Shown: positions 13,532 to 27,862 of the stretch, one piece after another
Numbering within the stretch: the first letter of the stretch is position 1
Layout of the letters: each line of letters begins with the position of its first letter
From: Vespa crabro
Taxonomy: Eukaryota; Arthropoda; Insecta; Hymenoptera; Vespidae
Assembly: GCF_910589235.1 (NCBI RefSeq)
Contig: NC_060956.1
Span: forward strand, 21,042,973 to 21,106,972
Direction: 5' to 3'
DNA length: 64,000 nt
Position numbers and translations under genes: made by a program
Notes under the pieces: model-generated
Database searches by the model: none
What the model saw: only the letters and a program-made list of their open reading frames with translations
What the model was told of the DNA's origin: nothing

Positions 13532-13962
13532 AATTATTTCATAATCCGTACTAATGTACTTAGCTTTACTTCTATCTAAAATGTAGCTCCCATCTAAAAA
13601 GTAATAATAATTACGCTAGCTACGACGATACAGTACAAAACGCATGAATCAAAACTATGGCCGACAATGAAATTTTAATGATATACTATAATGTAATATG
13701 TACGATAATAGGATATAATATAATAATATCGAATGAATTTCAAACGGATAAGCACGAAAAATATTTTGATATTATATATCAATCTTATCGATCTGTCGTA
13801 CGTTCAACGAAAAATAAATTTCTCATGAAATATTATAAATATATCGCGCCGTCAAATGGAAAAAATTTTCGTCCAAGCAGACATCGTCGTGTTACATTGT
13901 TTACTTTCTTTTTTTTCCTCTCTCTCTCTCTCTTCCTTTTTCTTTCTTTCTGCCTTTTTTTT

Positions 13963-13964
<2 letters not shown>

Positions 13965-14001
<37 letters not shown>
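13965..14001. repeat. Poly-T tract, about 37 bases
   Basis: Uninterrupted thymine run preceded by pyrimidine-rich sequence from 13906. Confidence 0.94.
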
Positions 14002-14009
<8 letters not shown>

Positions 14010-14030
14010 TCGATCGAGGAAATACGTTCT

Positions 14031-14185
14031 CGATTGTGTCCCGTAAGAGATATGCATAGTCGAGAAGAGTAGAGTCGGTCAACGACACTCGCCAGACGCC
14101 GTCGGCTACGTAACGGGTGTCCCGACAAATTTTGACTCGTTGTTTTGGAAATCGACAACTAAAGAAAAGAAAGAAAGACAAAGAA

Positions 14186-14236
<51 letters not shown>

Positions 14237-14337
14237 TGAAGAAGAAAGAGAATAGAAAAAAGAGTACAAAAAAAGATTCAAAAAGTAATGACTTCCACAT
14301 ATACGATATATATGCACATATACAATATATGAGATAC

Positions 14338-14338
<1 letters not shown>
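14031..14338. other. Unique block plus (GA)n array
   Basis: The first 110 bases are unique and CpG-containing; a (GA)n tract follows at 14190-14232. No exon is recognised. Confidence 0.6.

Positions 14339-14410
<72 letters not shown>
14339..14410. repeat. (TA)36 array
   Basis: Perfect TA run of 72 bases directly left of a CpG-containing unique block. Confidence 0.97.
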
Positions 14411-14412
<2 letters not shown>

Positions 14413-14756
14413 GTATATACGCGTGTGTATTTTACGTGCATTTTGCAATACTCTAGAATATCGTTGCACAAGCGTGTCTGCACAATGGCGCGAGTTATGG
14501 CCGAGTGAAAGGCGACGAGATATCACGAGAGAGGCTCGGTCGCAGCGCACTAACACGAGTAATCGAGCGAATACGCGCGTCCAAGCGCGTACGTTTCTAC
14601 CTGCGGCACACTAACATGATCTAGCCTAGACTCTATGTCTTTCTCTATGATCGTAGCTGCCTGCGTACGAACACAGTTATAACGGGTTAATATAAAGACT
14701 CCTATAAATATATATATATATATATGTAATCGTTATATACGTGATGTTGGTGATAA

Positions 14757-14784
14757 TGTTGTTGTTGTTGTTGTTGTTGTTGTC
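14757..14784. repeat. (GTT)n array
   Basis: About nine GTT units with one GTC, followed by TTA variants. Confidence 0.9.
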
Positions 14785-16184
14785 GTTGTTGTTATTATTA
14801 TTGTTACGTGTATGTTTGTGTATATCGAGCTAGTATACGAAGAGACAGTCTAAAGACGATGAAAAAAAAGGCTGCAACGTGTAAGACTCGGTGCCACCAA
14901 GAGGGTGACATGATCCTTGTAATACGTCGTATAACCGATCAATATATATATATATACTTGTCTTATCGTCTGCGTCAGAAATATCTATATATTTATCAGC
15001 TAACTCCTTTGTGTATTTCATTGACCCAATTGTCTAGATCGAATAAACGAAATTTATTATACTATATTACTCTCTCGAGAAATAAAGAAACAAATGTTTT
15101 TTTTTTTTTTTCCTTTTTTTTTCCTTTTTTATTCTTTTTCTTTTTTTTTTTCCCCCTTGAAAATAACTTGAGAATTGTTTTATTTTAGGATTTATTCGAG
15201 AAGAATCGACTACATGCGGTATACTCGATTGATTACTATACTATATTAATTCTATCGAATTATATGGAAAGATTTTATATCGAAAATATTATTAAGAAAT
15301 TTATATTCATTTTATAATAGTTTTCGAAAACATACATACATACATATATATATATATATTTTTTTTTTTCTTATAAAAATATTCTCAACCCCTTTAATAA
15401 CTTTATAAATATATCGGTCTTATGAGTTCTCCGAAAAATATTTTCGACCGATGTATATCGCCTTTCTATTTTTAATATGATTTAAACGCACATGGTGTCA
15501 TTTCATTTCATTCTTTATTTCACGTAAAACTACATAAACATTTCAAAATGAAATAAGATAAAATAGAGAAAAAAAAAAAAAAAAAGAAAGAGAGAAAAAA
15601 AAAATCTAAAGAACGTGAAAATATCTATATCTTTCAAAATAACATGTTGATTTTATACTTTTAGATATCACAAAAATCGTATATTTTATCAATGCATATT
15701 TTTGAACGATACTCGAAAAAGTTTATGAGATATTATATGCGTTGAGAAATTTAATTAATTTTAATATCATTAAAAATCTATGAGACGTGATAAAACCTAT
15801 GTATATCTATTTCGTAACTCTGCATACTATATGTATATTGACTTACGAAAGTCAATTTCTAAATAAGTTTCTCCCTCTTACGTTCGTCGTAAATTGAAAT
15901 TCTTTCTCGTGCCAAAAAGCGCTGTCGTATCTTCAACGAATAAGGAAAAGGTTTCTATATTCGGGCCAAATTAATTGAAATTTATCGACTTATCCGTCTG
16001 TATCGTTCATATTAAGAATATAATTTATCGTGATAGTTTTCTCTAATCGTATGTAACTCGCATAGATTTTAATATTTCATCGAATTTCGGAACAACAAGA
16101 TTATCTTCCACAGAAAGCACGAAGATCGAATCTGATATTTTATTACAAGCGAAGAGAATATAATGTTACGAGACAGTGTACGTC

Positions 16185-16240
<56 letters not shown>
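16185..16240. repeat. (GA)n array
   Basis: Perfect GA run of 56 bases. Confidence 0.96.
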
Positions 16241-16248
<8 letters not shown>

Positions 16249-16380
16249 TAGAGCAGTTAGACTATTAAAGACTGTAATAGTGAGCGTTCGTTCCTTTCAA
16301 ATGTCACTTCGACATTTGACGAGGTCAACCTGGTGTACACGGTGTTCACCGATGCCGTAATGCGTTTTAAGCCGGACATT

Positions 16381-16382
<2 letters not shown>

Positions 16383-16453
<71 letters not shown>

Positions 16454-16476
16454 TATTATTATTATTATTATTATTA
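16383..16476. repeat. (TTA)n array
   Basis: About 31 TTA units with one ACT interruption at 16449-16451. Confidence 0.96.
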
Positions 16477-17522
16477 CTTATATCAAAAATAATATTAAAA
16501 AATTAAAAGGAATTTTCAAGGAAAAAAATAAAAATATAAAAGAAATATTTCACTTATCTATTCTACAATATAATATATTTTGCAATAGATGTAAAAATAA
16601 TTGAGGTGTTTATTATTTTACGATCGATACGTAAATATCGCAATTATTTTTGCACCTATCTAATATATATATATATCTACGTATGTATGTACGTATGTTA
16701 TTATCAATTATTTATTTACAATATTTTATTCTTAGAAGTTGCCAACGTGTAGCATTAATATAAGAATAACATTTGTAGAAAGAGCCTTGATCGGTCTCGA
16801 TCGAAAACGCATAATGTATTTCTCACAGGAGATTAATTTAACCGGCGGATTAATTTCTTCTGCAAACAACTATGCTTCGATTTAACCGAATTTGGTTGTC
16901 CTATGTTGGATCGAGATTTACGTGGGAAACGTCACGAGGCGACAATTACTATCGCTGCGAAACTGTTATTTACTTTGAACTGTAAACTTCATCTAACCGA
17001 TGTACTGCAATCACACAAATTTCGAGAACTGTCAAGGAAAATCATAACGAGTCCGATGATTCGTATATCGAATTAAACTCATACCACGAACGAATTATCA
17101 AAACGTGAAAATAATCGTATTATTTGATTTGATCCAGGATATAAAAGAAGAAATAATAAATGATTAAATCTATAACGATATAGAAAACATATCTAAATTC
17201 AAATATTCGATATAAAAGTTGTAAAGATTTGATATTTATATTGATTAAATAACAAAGATTTTATTGAAACAGATGGAATTCGTTTATTCGAACTTAAAAC
17301 GTATCCTTTATCAAGGCGTTGAAACATCAAACGATTTGAATTAGCGTTATATATCAAAGCGATCAACATCATCTCTCGTTTTTCCAATGAAACCCCTCAA
17401 GGGATTTCGAAATTTCCCATTAAATGGGAATCGTAATACGAATAGATACGGTCTAATTCGTGAAAACGTGATTTATTTATATAGTTTGCCAATGGAAAGT
17501 TCACCCTTATCGATTACACGTA

Positions 17523-17525
<3 letters not shown>

Positions 17526-17560
<35 letters not shown>
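17526..17560. repeat. (CA)n array
   Basis: About 17 CA units in otherwise quiet sequence. Confidence 0.94.
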
Positions 17561-17564
<4 letters not shown>

Positions 17565-18211
17565 CGTGCTTTTTCTTTCTTTTTTTTTTTACTTATGTAC
17601 TATTCGAGAGAATATACGTGTCTTATATGCGAACGTATAATAAATAACATACATCAATATGCAATTTGATCTTTAATAAATAGAGAGTATAAAGTTCGAT
17701 CGATCGAAAGAATATCGACGGACGTCTTTTAAACTCACACATTTTCCCATTCTATTACCATTCTATTTCTTCTTATTTTCACGAGAGAGTCTTAGGAAGC
17801 ATGCCAATTTTTGCATTACCAAAGAACCCACCAAAACTTTCAAATACCATGACTACCATCCGACCGAGTCTCGATTTTTCGAGGGAAGGTTAAGAAAGGA
17901 AGAATGCCAAGATAAGATAAAAGGCACTTCCATGGGAATTCCAGTGCGATGGATATACTCGATTTTTCTCGGCACGTGGAAACTAAACTTGATTCGAAAG
18001 AAAGAAAGGCTGGAAGAAGGGAAAAAAAAAAAAAAAAAAAGAAAAGAACGAATACGTGGAGACGTTTATATTATATTGAAAAAATCATTATACGATGTTC
18101 GAATGCGTTAGATAAAATGGTTGAGATGTTCCTTTCTGAAAAAAATGTTTTATAAGAAGAAAAGATTAGCAAGAAAAGGATAGTGAAAGATAGATAGAAA
18201 GATGGATAGAA

Positions 18212-18262
<51 letters not shown>

Positions 18263-18569
18263 ATTATATACGATGTCTTGAAAAAAAAGCGAGCTCAAGT
18301 ATTCTTCGGTATATCTCTTTAAAGTAAGTAGGATTAATAGACTCGAATGAAAAGACTCAAAAGTGGACCTATCCCATACCGTCAAAAGGATGAAAGGGAA
18401 TTTTTTTAAATCTCAAAGAGGTGCTACTTTCAAAGGTACACGTTTCGAATAATAAAATAGATATTGAGCGTTTAAAAGTATCCTTCCACAAGTTTCGAAA
18501 TCAAACGACAAGAGATCGTTACGGTTAATCCAAAAGGATCGTGAAATTAGGGGTGAAAAATAGAGAGAG

Positions 18570-18613
<44 letters not shown>
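18570..18613. repeat. Poly-A tract, 44 bases
   Basis: The longest adenine run in the window. No retroposon-like body or target-site duplication was recognised next to it. Confidence 0.95.
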
Positions 18614-18615
<2 letters not shown>

Positions 18616-18936
18616 AAAAGAACCAGGACTGCAGGCGAACGAAGTTCTTTATTATTCAAAATATTTTTCTAATGAAACATCCGATAATTAACTATTGATA
18701 TTTCCGATATTTATCGGAATATTAACCCCAATTATGTATATGGATTATATAGGACATCAGAGAGGCAAACTTTGACCTCTCAATTAAAACGATTTACGCA
18801 TTGAATGAACTTTTTTTTTCTTTTTTTTCTTTTTTTTTTTTCTTTTTTATAATGACAAAATTGAAAATGCGTTATCAATAATCTACCGATTATTATTATC
18901 GAGGATTCAAAAAAAATATAGGGTATTTTTTTTTCT

Positions 18937-18939
<3 letters not shown>

Positions 18940-18998
<59 letters not shown>
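18940..18998. repeat. (TC)n array
   Basis: Perfect TC run of 59 bases. Confidence 0.95.
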
Positions 18999-19000
<2 letters not shown>

Positions 19001-19129
19001 GAAATAAATTTATTCATTCACCGTAAATGACAGGCGTTCAAAGTGTGTAGGCTCTGATGAATCTGAATCGTAGAACTTGATATTATTTGAGGTGTGCACA
19101 ACTTGGGGTTATATATGAAGTCGTTAAAA

Positions 19130-19175
<46 letters not shown>
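19130..19175. repeat. (TA)n array
   Basis: TA run followed by TGTATATGTACATATATATG variants. Confidence 0.94.
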
Positions 19176-19181
<6 letters not shown>

Positions 19182-19768
19182 GTACATATATATGTATATA
19201 TCGGCTATTCACCTACGAAAGTGATATAATATCTTTGTGTGATGTACACGTCATGTATCGAAACAAGCCCTCGTAAGATCAAAACAAGCGCGTATATCAT
19301 TGGAACGCTTTTATTAGCATCTGGTCACACCCTAGATATAAACCAGCACTCTCTTGATATTAAAACTTCCAAGAAAAGTAACGAAAAAAATGGAAATTCA
19401 TGGATAGTACGTTTAGTGACGCACGAACATAAGGTAATAGTGATATTACCTTACGTTTATCACCGTAAAAATGGTCTGAGAGAAGCTGAAAAAAGAGAGA
19501 GAGAGAGAGAGAAAGAGAGAAAAGAAAAGAAAAGAAAAGAAAAAAAAAAAAAGAATTTTCATTTAGCAGAACCCGTCGTGTTAAAGTTTAACGATTTCAC
19601 GTTAATATCTCTATGCGAATGATATCAAAAGGATTCACTTGCAGGATTCTCGTAATCCTTGCTTTTAAGTACGACTCGAATAGGGTTTATCCTCGACCCA
19701 AAAACCTTATTTTTCGAATTAAACGATGTTCAACGTTGTCGGTCCAACTTTGTAGATACATATATATT

Positions 19769-19817
<49 letters not shown>

Positions 19818-19885
19818 TTTGAAAATTCTCTTTTTCTTCGAAGATTATAATTTTATCTTTTTATCGTATCATCATTTATCTAATT

Positions 19886-19930
<45 letters not shown>

Positions 19931-20474
19931 ATCAGTCGAGGAAAAATCATTGAATATACTTGATGATAAATCGTAAAATCAAAATCCTGGTTAAATCCTA
20001 CTTTAATATTTCTACGTGCGTAATGTGCTGACTTTACGAGGATAATCAAACTCTCGGCATCGATTAATCGTAGCTTTCCATGGTATCGAGGAAACTCTTA
20101 CTAAGTGGAAACGAACGAGGTCTAGTAACTGATCGGCAAACTCGTTATATCGTTATCATTAGACGACGACTGGTTAGCCCTTAACTCGACTATTAGTAGA
20201 CTCGTAGTTGTTACTCTACTACCAAAAGGGCGCTGGGACTTCCTGTTGCTATGTAAAAGAGGGGAGGAAGTCAGTACAGACTACATTAATGACCAACGAT
20301 GTAAGCACTTAACGGTGTAACTAAAGCGGACATTGCAAATACGGCTAATTACCGAGAGAGTATATCGACCTCGAATAGAGAGAGAAAGAGAGAGAGACAT
20401 CTCTTTCTTCTTTTGATCTCTCTTTCAATCGTCCTTCGTATCGTATCGGGAAATACTCTGATTATTGCAAGATT

Positions 20475-20476
<2 letters not shown>

Positions 20477-20530
<54 letters not shown>
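20477..20530. repeat. (TA)n array
   Basis: Perfect TA run of about 53 bases. Confidence 0.95.
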
Positions 20531-20534
<4 letters not shown>

Positions 20535-20827
20535 AAGAACATATTTTCATTCTCTTAAATTAATTAAACAAAATTTTTTTTTATATTTCTATAATAAGTC
20601 CAATAAATTCTTTCTTCCTCGTATTTTAGTTAATATTAACTTTTTTTCCCCATTTCATTTCAATTATTTTTTTACTCGACTAATAATGTTCTCCTTCGAA
20701 CGAAAAAGCGAATATTTTTGTTTCTCAAAAGTTATAATTAATTCGGTACGGTTGACTTTAAACGATCTCATTGAAAAACCGTGAATAAGAGAAATAGGGG
20801 ATCGATGGAGAGAGAGAGAGAGAGAGG

Positions 20828-20853
20828 TGGGGGGGGGGGGGTGGAGGGAAAGG
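20828..20853 (+). other. G-run tract with quadruplex potential
   Basis: A 12-base guanine run is followed by TGGAGGG and AAAGGG, enough runs for a four-stranded structure. It sits beside a short GA array. Confidence 0.55.
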
Positions 20854-21667
20854 GTAAGTGGTAAGAAGGATTGGGAAGTGGTGCAAAGGTGGATGAGAGA
20901 GAAAGGTGAGTGAGAGGAAGGAAGAGGATAAAGGATGTCGAGACGAAAACATTCTTCCTTTTCTAAGGACAATCGATTTATTCTTCCTTTTAAGGATTCA
21001 TTCGCTTAATCAAATTTCCACGAGAATAATAATAAGTTTAACGTCGTTATATCATGAGTCTTTTTTCTTCGTTACTTCTTTTTTCCTTTTTTTTTTTTCC
21101 TTTTTCTTTTTTCTTTTTTCTTTTATAATCGCGATACTCTCGCTAAGTTGTAATAAATGTAAGTTAACGTCTGAAAGAGATTTTCCTTTGGGAAGCATTT
21201 CGGCAGAAAGCCGGATGTTTATAAGTGCCGTATAAAAGGCCTGAAATATAGAATAAGCTAACAATGCACGGTTACTGTCATAGTTACGGTGAACGCCGTT
21301 CGCAAAGTTCTCTTCTGCCCGTTTGTCTCTCTCTCTCTCTCTTTCTCTCTTTCTCATTCTTTCTATATCTATCTCTGTCTCTTAGTTTTTCCCAAGAGTA
21401 CGTGACGTTTTAACGACTCCGTGAAAAATAAAAGACGCTGACAAACGGACCGTTTTCTACATATGTATGTATGTATATATGTATGTATGTTTGAAGTAAA
21501 TGAGGATACATGGTGTGATATATCTATACGATCCACTTTGACGTTAGAAACTATCGAAGCTAAGATAATAGTTACTGTCATTTAACGATAGATGTTAAAT
21601 AAAATGACCAAGTTTTCATGTCGTTCTTTCGTTTCAACGAGAAATAGCACTTTGCTAATACAAACGT

Positions 21668-21712
<45 letters not shown>

Positions 21713-22618
21713 TATATTATATATATATATTAGAATGGAAATAAAGAACAATAAGATACGCTTTTCAATCTATCCTCTCATTTCTATAACGTAAAACTTA
21801 TGTTTCTTTCATTTTTCCTTTTCTTTTTTTTCTTTTTTTCTTTTTTCTTTTACCAAAGACACATTCATACGTTCGATCGAAATAAAAAGTTAGATAGAAC
21901 ATCGATATATTATTAGCGTATTAGGTACTATTAGTGCTTTAATAGATTATTATTTTTTTCAATCGCGTTTAATATCTATCATGATAATAATTATCAGTCA
22001 CGACGATTCGACTTAAACCTATATATATATATATATATATATACATATATGTATATGTACATATATAAATATATATTTACTTACTTTAGTATTTTTATCT
22101 TTAAACATCGGACAAACAATTAATCCTTGAGAAATCATCTAAAAGATTACGTTAACGTAATTCTATTTTTATTATAATTATATCATTTCTATTTTAATAT
22201 TGTAAAATTTGTTAACAGATCATCTCGATTATTTTATTATCACTAAATGGATATCAATAATAATTAAATTCAAGGAAAAACGTATGGAATCATTAAGAAA
22301 ACACGAACATACATTCGTTAATTTTGTTTAAACCAACGAAATACATGAAAATAATCAAATTTTATTGACTCTCCTCGTGACAACGCACGTATTTATGTAT
22401 TGTAGTTTTAAGAAATTATGATCTAATACTGGTCTAACGAAAAATATTCTATACAAACAAAGTTTGTCCTATTCTAAATCTCTCGTGTGATAGTAATAGT
22501 ACGTGATCGAAATAAAATTTCGTTCGAAGGAAATCTTTCACGTAGGATAGTAGAGAGGAATCAAGTTGTTCCTTTCGAGATAAGATTGGTACAATGAACG
22601 ACAGTAAATAAATAAAGG

Positions 22619-22704
22619 AAAAGAAGAAGAAGAAGAAGAAGAAGAAGAAGAAGAAGAAGAAGAGGAGGAAGAAGAAGACGAAGACGAAGAAGAGGAAGAA
22701 GAAA
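22619..22704. repeat. (GAA)n array with GAG and GAC variants
   Basis: Pure GAA units grade into GAGGAG, GACGAAGAC and GAGGAA variants. The false readings are poly-Ser or poly-Leu on the minus strand. Confidence 0.94.
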
Positions 22705-23362
22705 CGATTTTAACGATTTCGACGGCATTCGGAGTCGTTGTGTCGACGACACGCACGGAATTTTCACGGTAGGATTAGGGAGCAACGATCGGTTCGATTC
22801 GTCGACCTTTCTCGGCCAGTCGATTGCACAACGGCTGACAACAGTAGCACTTATCCCGTTACATCGAACCCTCTTTCCTTTCTCATTTCGTCGCGTTCCC
22901 GACGGCTCACTCGATTGCACTCAAGTGCCACCTTGCCCGATGTAATTAAATGCTTTACTTCTCTCTTTCTCTCTCTCTCTCTCTCTGTCGCTCTTACACA
23001 CACACACACACACACACACATTGAATGTGCCCACTAAACTAATCTCTATAGAAGCCTGGAAATACGAAGTTTTATATACATATATATATATATGAAATAT
23101 TATATAAAGTTGATTCGTTATTACCTTTCAATTACTATTGGCACACCTGGTATACAGGAACAAGAAAGGTGAACGAGCTTAAGTAACAGTTCCAAGAGGA
23201 AGGGGAAAGGTAGATAGGAGAGGAGTTCGATAGGTCGATAACCGATAAGGTAAGAAAGTAATTTCCACAAGATAGGATTAAAAAGATCTATGATCAATCG
23301 ATTATCGTACGAACGAACTCCGAGAGAAATTTCATTTTTATTTCATTTTCATACATACGAAA

Positions 23363-23395
<33 letters not shown>

Positions 23396-24523
23396 ACAAA
23401 AAAAGAAAAAAAAATCAAAATAAATCGTTCGTCGGACGATGTCGTCGAACCAAAAAGAGACCAATACTTTTTCATCAGTTGAGGTAGCACGAAAAGGAAT
23501 GGAAGGGGGATGATAACGAAGGAGAGAATAGTCTGACATTTTTTATCTCGTTTTTCAAAGCTAGTTTTTCGAATCGAATCGTATTTGCGCTTGAACAATT
23601 TTCGATAGTCATTAATATCAGCTAAAACGGTCCTTTCATCCGATTCTATTAATATTGCATCGATATCAAATTTTTTTTCGATATATGATATGCCGTTTAA
23701 GCGACAAATATCTGAGCCATTGAAAATTGTAAAATGTATTGACGATCAAATATGCACATCCATTCCCTGATCATTCTCTCTCTTTCTTTCTCTCTCTCTT
23801 TCTTTCTCTCTCTCGTAAATGACGATCAATAATGGCACTGATTTTGCATTGAGATTCTCTCTTATGAACGGTTCTCCCCTCTAAATGGCCACGTTTTCGA
23901 AGCCACATGATGTTTGCGAAAGCGGAATGGCCAGGCGATCGGACAACCAATTTGTCGAACATTAATCTCTCCGATTGCCGGAGTTAAACGAGCGTTCAAC
24001 ATAATCGGTCTGATTACAGCCGGGTTCTAACCATTGATTGTCCAGGCATAACTTCGGTAACGCAAAATAGAATTACGAAGAGTAAACCTCGTAAACAATG
24101 ACCGAAAGAGAATAAATTGTTCGTTCGGTCCACGTATTACAGCACGATTTATTTCGTGAAAGAAGAAATAAGATTTAAATGTAACTTAAATCTATGTCTG
24201 ACTGTTATGAGTAATGCAAAAAAGCAAAGAAGAAGAAGAAGAAGAAAAAAAAAAAAGAAAAGAAAAGAAAAAAAGAATGACATAAGAGAAAAACAAAAAT
24301 GAAAAACAAAGAAATACAATGTTACATTAATTTTATATTTCAACATTTATAATGATATTTGAAAATTGACAAAAAGGAACGATCATTGACAAATTGCAAT
24401 CGTTTAAAAGAAAGAAAGAAAGAATTAAAAAAAAAAGAAAGAAAGAAAGATTAAATATTAAAGATCGACCGATCTCAAAACTACTTCAGTTACATCATCG
24501 TCCACGAGTATGGAACGAGAGCT

Positions 24524-24527
<4 letters not shown>

Positions 24528-24592
<65 letters not shown>

Positions 24593-24632
24593 ACTCTCTC
24601 TCTCTCTTTCTTTCTCTTTCTCTCTTTTTTTT
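24528..24632. repeat. (TC)n array, imperfect on the right
   Basis: Pure TC to about 24584, then TTTCTC and CACTC variants. Confidence 0.95.
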
Positions 24633-24993
24633 TCGAGATAAAAATTGCTCGATCTTCTTTAATAGGATCGGCATCTGGAAGTGCTCGAGACTTATCGTAG
24701 TCTCTTTGTCCTTATCCAGCTTCGAGAGATTGCTTCTCGTTACCATAAGGAAACAACACGAGAGATCGCGTCCCCCATTCCTCGAAAAATACAGAAAAGG
24801 AAGTAGTTTTAATCAAAGAAGATAGGAATCGGATTTAATCAAAGAACGTCGGAATTAATCTCGTTGTTGTATTTTGAAATAGCATCGTTTTTATATGTAA
24901 TACTCAAGTATCTAGTTAAATCGGAAATCGATCTCGCTCTTATCATAAATCTTTCTACCGTTTTATCTTTAATATAATGGAACAAATTGAAAC

Positions 24994-25024
<31 letters not shown>

Positions 25025-25534
25025 CAAAACAATATAAATAATAAATAATAATAAATAAAACAATATAAATAATAAATAAAATTAACTCGGATGGATGAGA
25101 ATTCATTAATCAATTGTATTCTTATTTTTATTCGTAAAATAAAAATACGCGCGTCTATATCTAAATTATAAATAATATAAATACATAAATACGTATATAC
25201 GTATATACGTGACAATAAAAAGAGAACTAATTGCAAGTATTATATATTTACGTATAAATTCACTTGTATATTATTTGATTTATCGTCGTATATTCGATAT
25301 AACGTGAGACATTAAACGACGATGAAAGAAACAACGACGATGGAAGGAAACGCAATGCGGAAACGATGGCCGGTTTAATCTAGTTGTTAATTTATAGCGT
25401 TTCGAGGGAGTCCTTTAACGCGTTCGTTATCAGGAGGAGAGAATAACACAAAGGGCTTAATCTCGCAGCTTCATTTACATAGAACCCCTTGGAGTTTCGA
25501 TCCTATAATGGAGAAAGGAAGAAAGGGAAGAAGG

Positions 25535-25603
25535 GACAGACAGACAGGCAGACAGACAGACAGACAGACAGACAGATAGACAGGCAGGCAGTCAGGCAGA
25601 CAG
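25535..25603. repeat. (GACA)n array with GGCA variants
   Basis: GACA units alternate with GGCA and GATA variants and run into a (GA)n block at 25605-25650. Confidence 0.93.
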
Positions 25604-26825
25604 AAAGAGAGAGTGAGAGAGAGAGGGAGAGAGAGAGAGAGAGAGAGAGTGTCTGCCGATAGATGCAATTAAGTTATTCGTATTCCTCCACTTCTTCTTC
25701 GTCGGGAGGATGCTTAAAAAATGTATATATGTACGTCGATTCGGCAACAAACAATATGCAGATCTAAAATCGACAACAAACTGAAGGAAGGTTTTTCTCA
25801 ATCCATGAAAAAAATCCAAATTTTAAATGAATCACGATAAACACTTAATACACTTGCGCGTGATCAGTTTACGGGATTTTCAAAGATTTTTTTCAATAAT
25901 AAATGACGTAAGGTTTAACGATCAACGAAAAAAAAAAAAAAAGAAAAAGAAAAGAAATAAAAAACAAAAAGAAACGGAATGCGATAAAGTTTCGATAGGA
26001 TAAGCGATCTATCAATTTCAATTTGAACAATCGTTATTTGTACAGATGTAAGGAAATATGAGTAAAGTACAAAATGATACGTGTAATATCGTCGGCGTGA
26101 TGATATTTACGAATAAATTAACGAATAGATAATCGCAAATCGGAATTTTATTCGTATTAAACATATTCGAACGATCGATATCGTTTTTAATCATTCGCAA
26201 TCTACGTTTCTCGATCTGTTTTTTTTTTATTCTTCTTTTTCTTTTTCTTCTTCTTCTTCTTTTTTTTCTTTTTTTTTCTTTAGCAATATCAATTCTTCCA
26301 CGAATCTATCCATTTTCATTTCTTCCAAAGTTCTTGCATAAATGTATACTTTAATTAATTGAAATGAAATTAAAGTGATATCGAGTAAGTATCTTTTCTT
26401 TGGTAAAGAAACAAAGAGAAAAAGAGGGGGGAAAAGAAGAGGAGAAAAAAAAAATAAACGTAGAAAATTAAGAATTAAATAATAAATCAAGCGATATTAC
26501 ATCGTTCAAAAAGTTTCTTCTCTTTCTGATTTTTTTCTTCTTCTTCTTCTTCTTTTTTTTCTTTTTCCTTTTTAACAGTGGCCCGTGCACACATTACATA
26601 ATCGTATAATTCAAAGAGAGCGCATTACGTTTTTAGTAGAATTATTGCATGGGGGAGGAAAAAAAAAAGGGGGAAGAAGTAGAAGTAGAAGCAGAAGTAG
26701 AAGAAAAGGAAAGGAAATACGCGGTAGGAAAGAAAAACGAAAAGAGATAAGAGCTGAAGGGTAAAAGAACACAGAAAGGCGGAACGAAAGAAACGAAGTG
26801 GAACTCGAGTTTGCCGGTATATATC

Positions 26826-26882
26826 CATACATACATACATACACACATACATACATACATACATACATACCTACATACCTAC
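26826..26882. repeat. (CATA)n array
   Basis: CATA/CACA/CCTA units; the plus strand reads YIHTYIHT, the minus strand MYVCMYVC. Neither is a gene. Confidence 0.92.
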
Positions 26883-27077
26883 ATATATATATATATGTAT
26901 ATGTATATAGAGAAAAGGGGAGGCTGCGTCGTGTCAGCAAAATCGTCGCATCTTCATGGGGGTCGTCCTTTGCGCGGGCGGCAAACGCTATTTCCCTTCG
27001 AGCGGAAAGATTTTCTTTTCTTCGAGGCTTTAGTCGGAGCCGAATGGAGCAACGAACTCAGTCCTTTTCCACCTTCA

Positions 27078-27151
27078 GCTCCACCTCCACCTCCACCTCC
27101 ATCTCCATCTCCACCTCCACCTCCACCACCACCTCCACCTCCTCCTCTCCT
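27078..27151. repeat. (CTCCAC)n hexanucleotide array
   Basis: CTCCAC units with CTCCAT variants. It gives false Pro- or Ser/Thr-rich plus frames and a false poly-Gly minus frame. Confidence 0.93.
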
Positions 27152-27379
27152 CTCCACTCTGTTCACTATTCCTCTATTGCTCTGTGTACATCCCTCACTC
27201 ACAGACGATAAAAATTCTTTGAAATTCAAGTGATGTTACTTTTTCATGTTCGCTGTCAAAAACAGTAAATCTTTTCCCTTTTTTTTTCTTCTTCTTTTTT
27301 TTCTTCTTTTTTTCTCTTTACGTCCATTAATTATTACCGAGTTTTTCGTATAATACGTAAAAATATTTTAATCGAGATG

Positions 27380-27423
<44 letters not shown>

Positions 27424-27823
27424 TATATATCTTTGACGGAAAGATAAAAAAGTATCTAGTACTTGTATGTCGAATTTTTGATTAAAAACAATTTTTTGAT
27501 TTAAAACAGAACATAAGCCAGCTAATATTTTAGCTTTAATCTTCAGGATAATGATCCTTGTATAAAGTAAGGTAATATTTTAGTTTTATCTGTTCTAATA
27601 TAAAATATTATTGTTATACTTTCATTATGACGTATAGACACATTTCTTAAATTCAATTCAATGATGTACGACGAGACACATATTTTATCAACTTTCACGT
27701 AGAAAATTTAAAACCCCATATATTACGCATTGCACTTATAAAATGTAATTATTGTAAATGTTTTTCTCTCTGATAACCTAATGATAATAATTTTTAACTT
27801 ATATACTCTTTTGCTCGCTAATC

Positions 27824-27862
<39 letters not shown>

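Larger units (their letters stand above)
5785..14030. other. Repeat-rich non-coding stretch
   Basis: No supported exon. Two less repetitive, GC-richer blocks stand out: 7440-7640 (C-rich) and 9080-9340 (CpG-containing, unique). The open frame across the latter continues into TA/CA arrays and matches no recognised protein. The remainder is arrays and pyrimidine tracts that create many false splice acceptors. Confidence 0.65.
14411..20160. other. Non-coding stretch with quiet sub-blocks
   Basis: 14411-14640 is a unique CpG-rich block right of the (TA)36 array. 16480-17520 is one of the longest segments without microsatellites and contains no long open frame or convincing splice pair. It could hold conserved non-coding elements. 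The rest is AT-rich with arrays listed separately. Confidence 0.6.

Noticed and set aside
22785..22830. GGTTCGATTC, like a tRNA T-loop
   Set aside because: The flanking bases do not form a T stem, and no acceptor or anticodon arm was found.
26954..27229. Poly-Gly minus frame and Pro-rich plus frames
   Set aside because: Products of the (CTCCAC)n array, not a glycine- or proline-rich protein.
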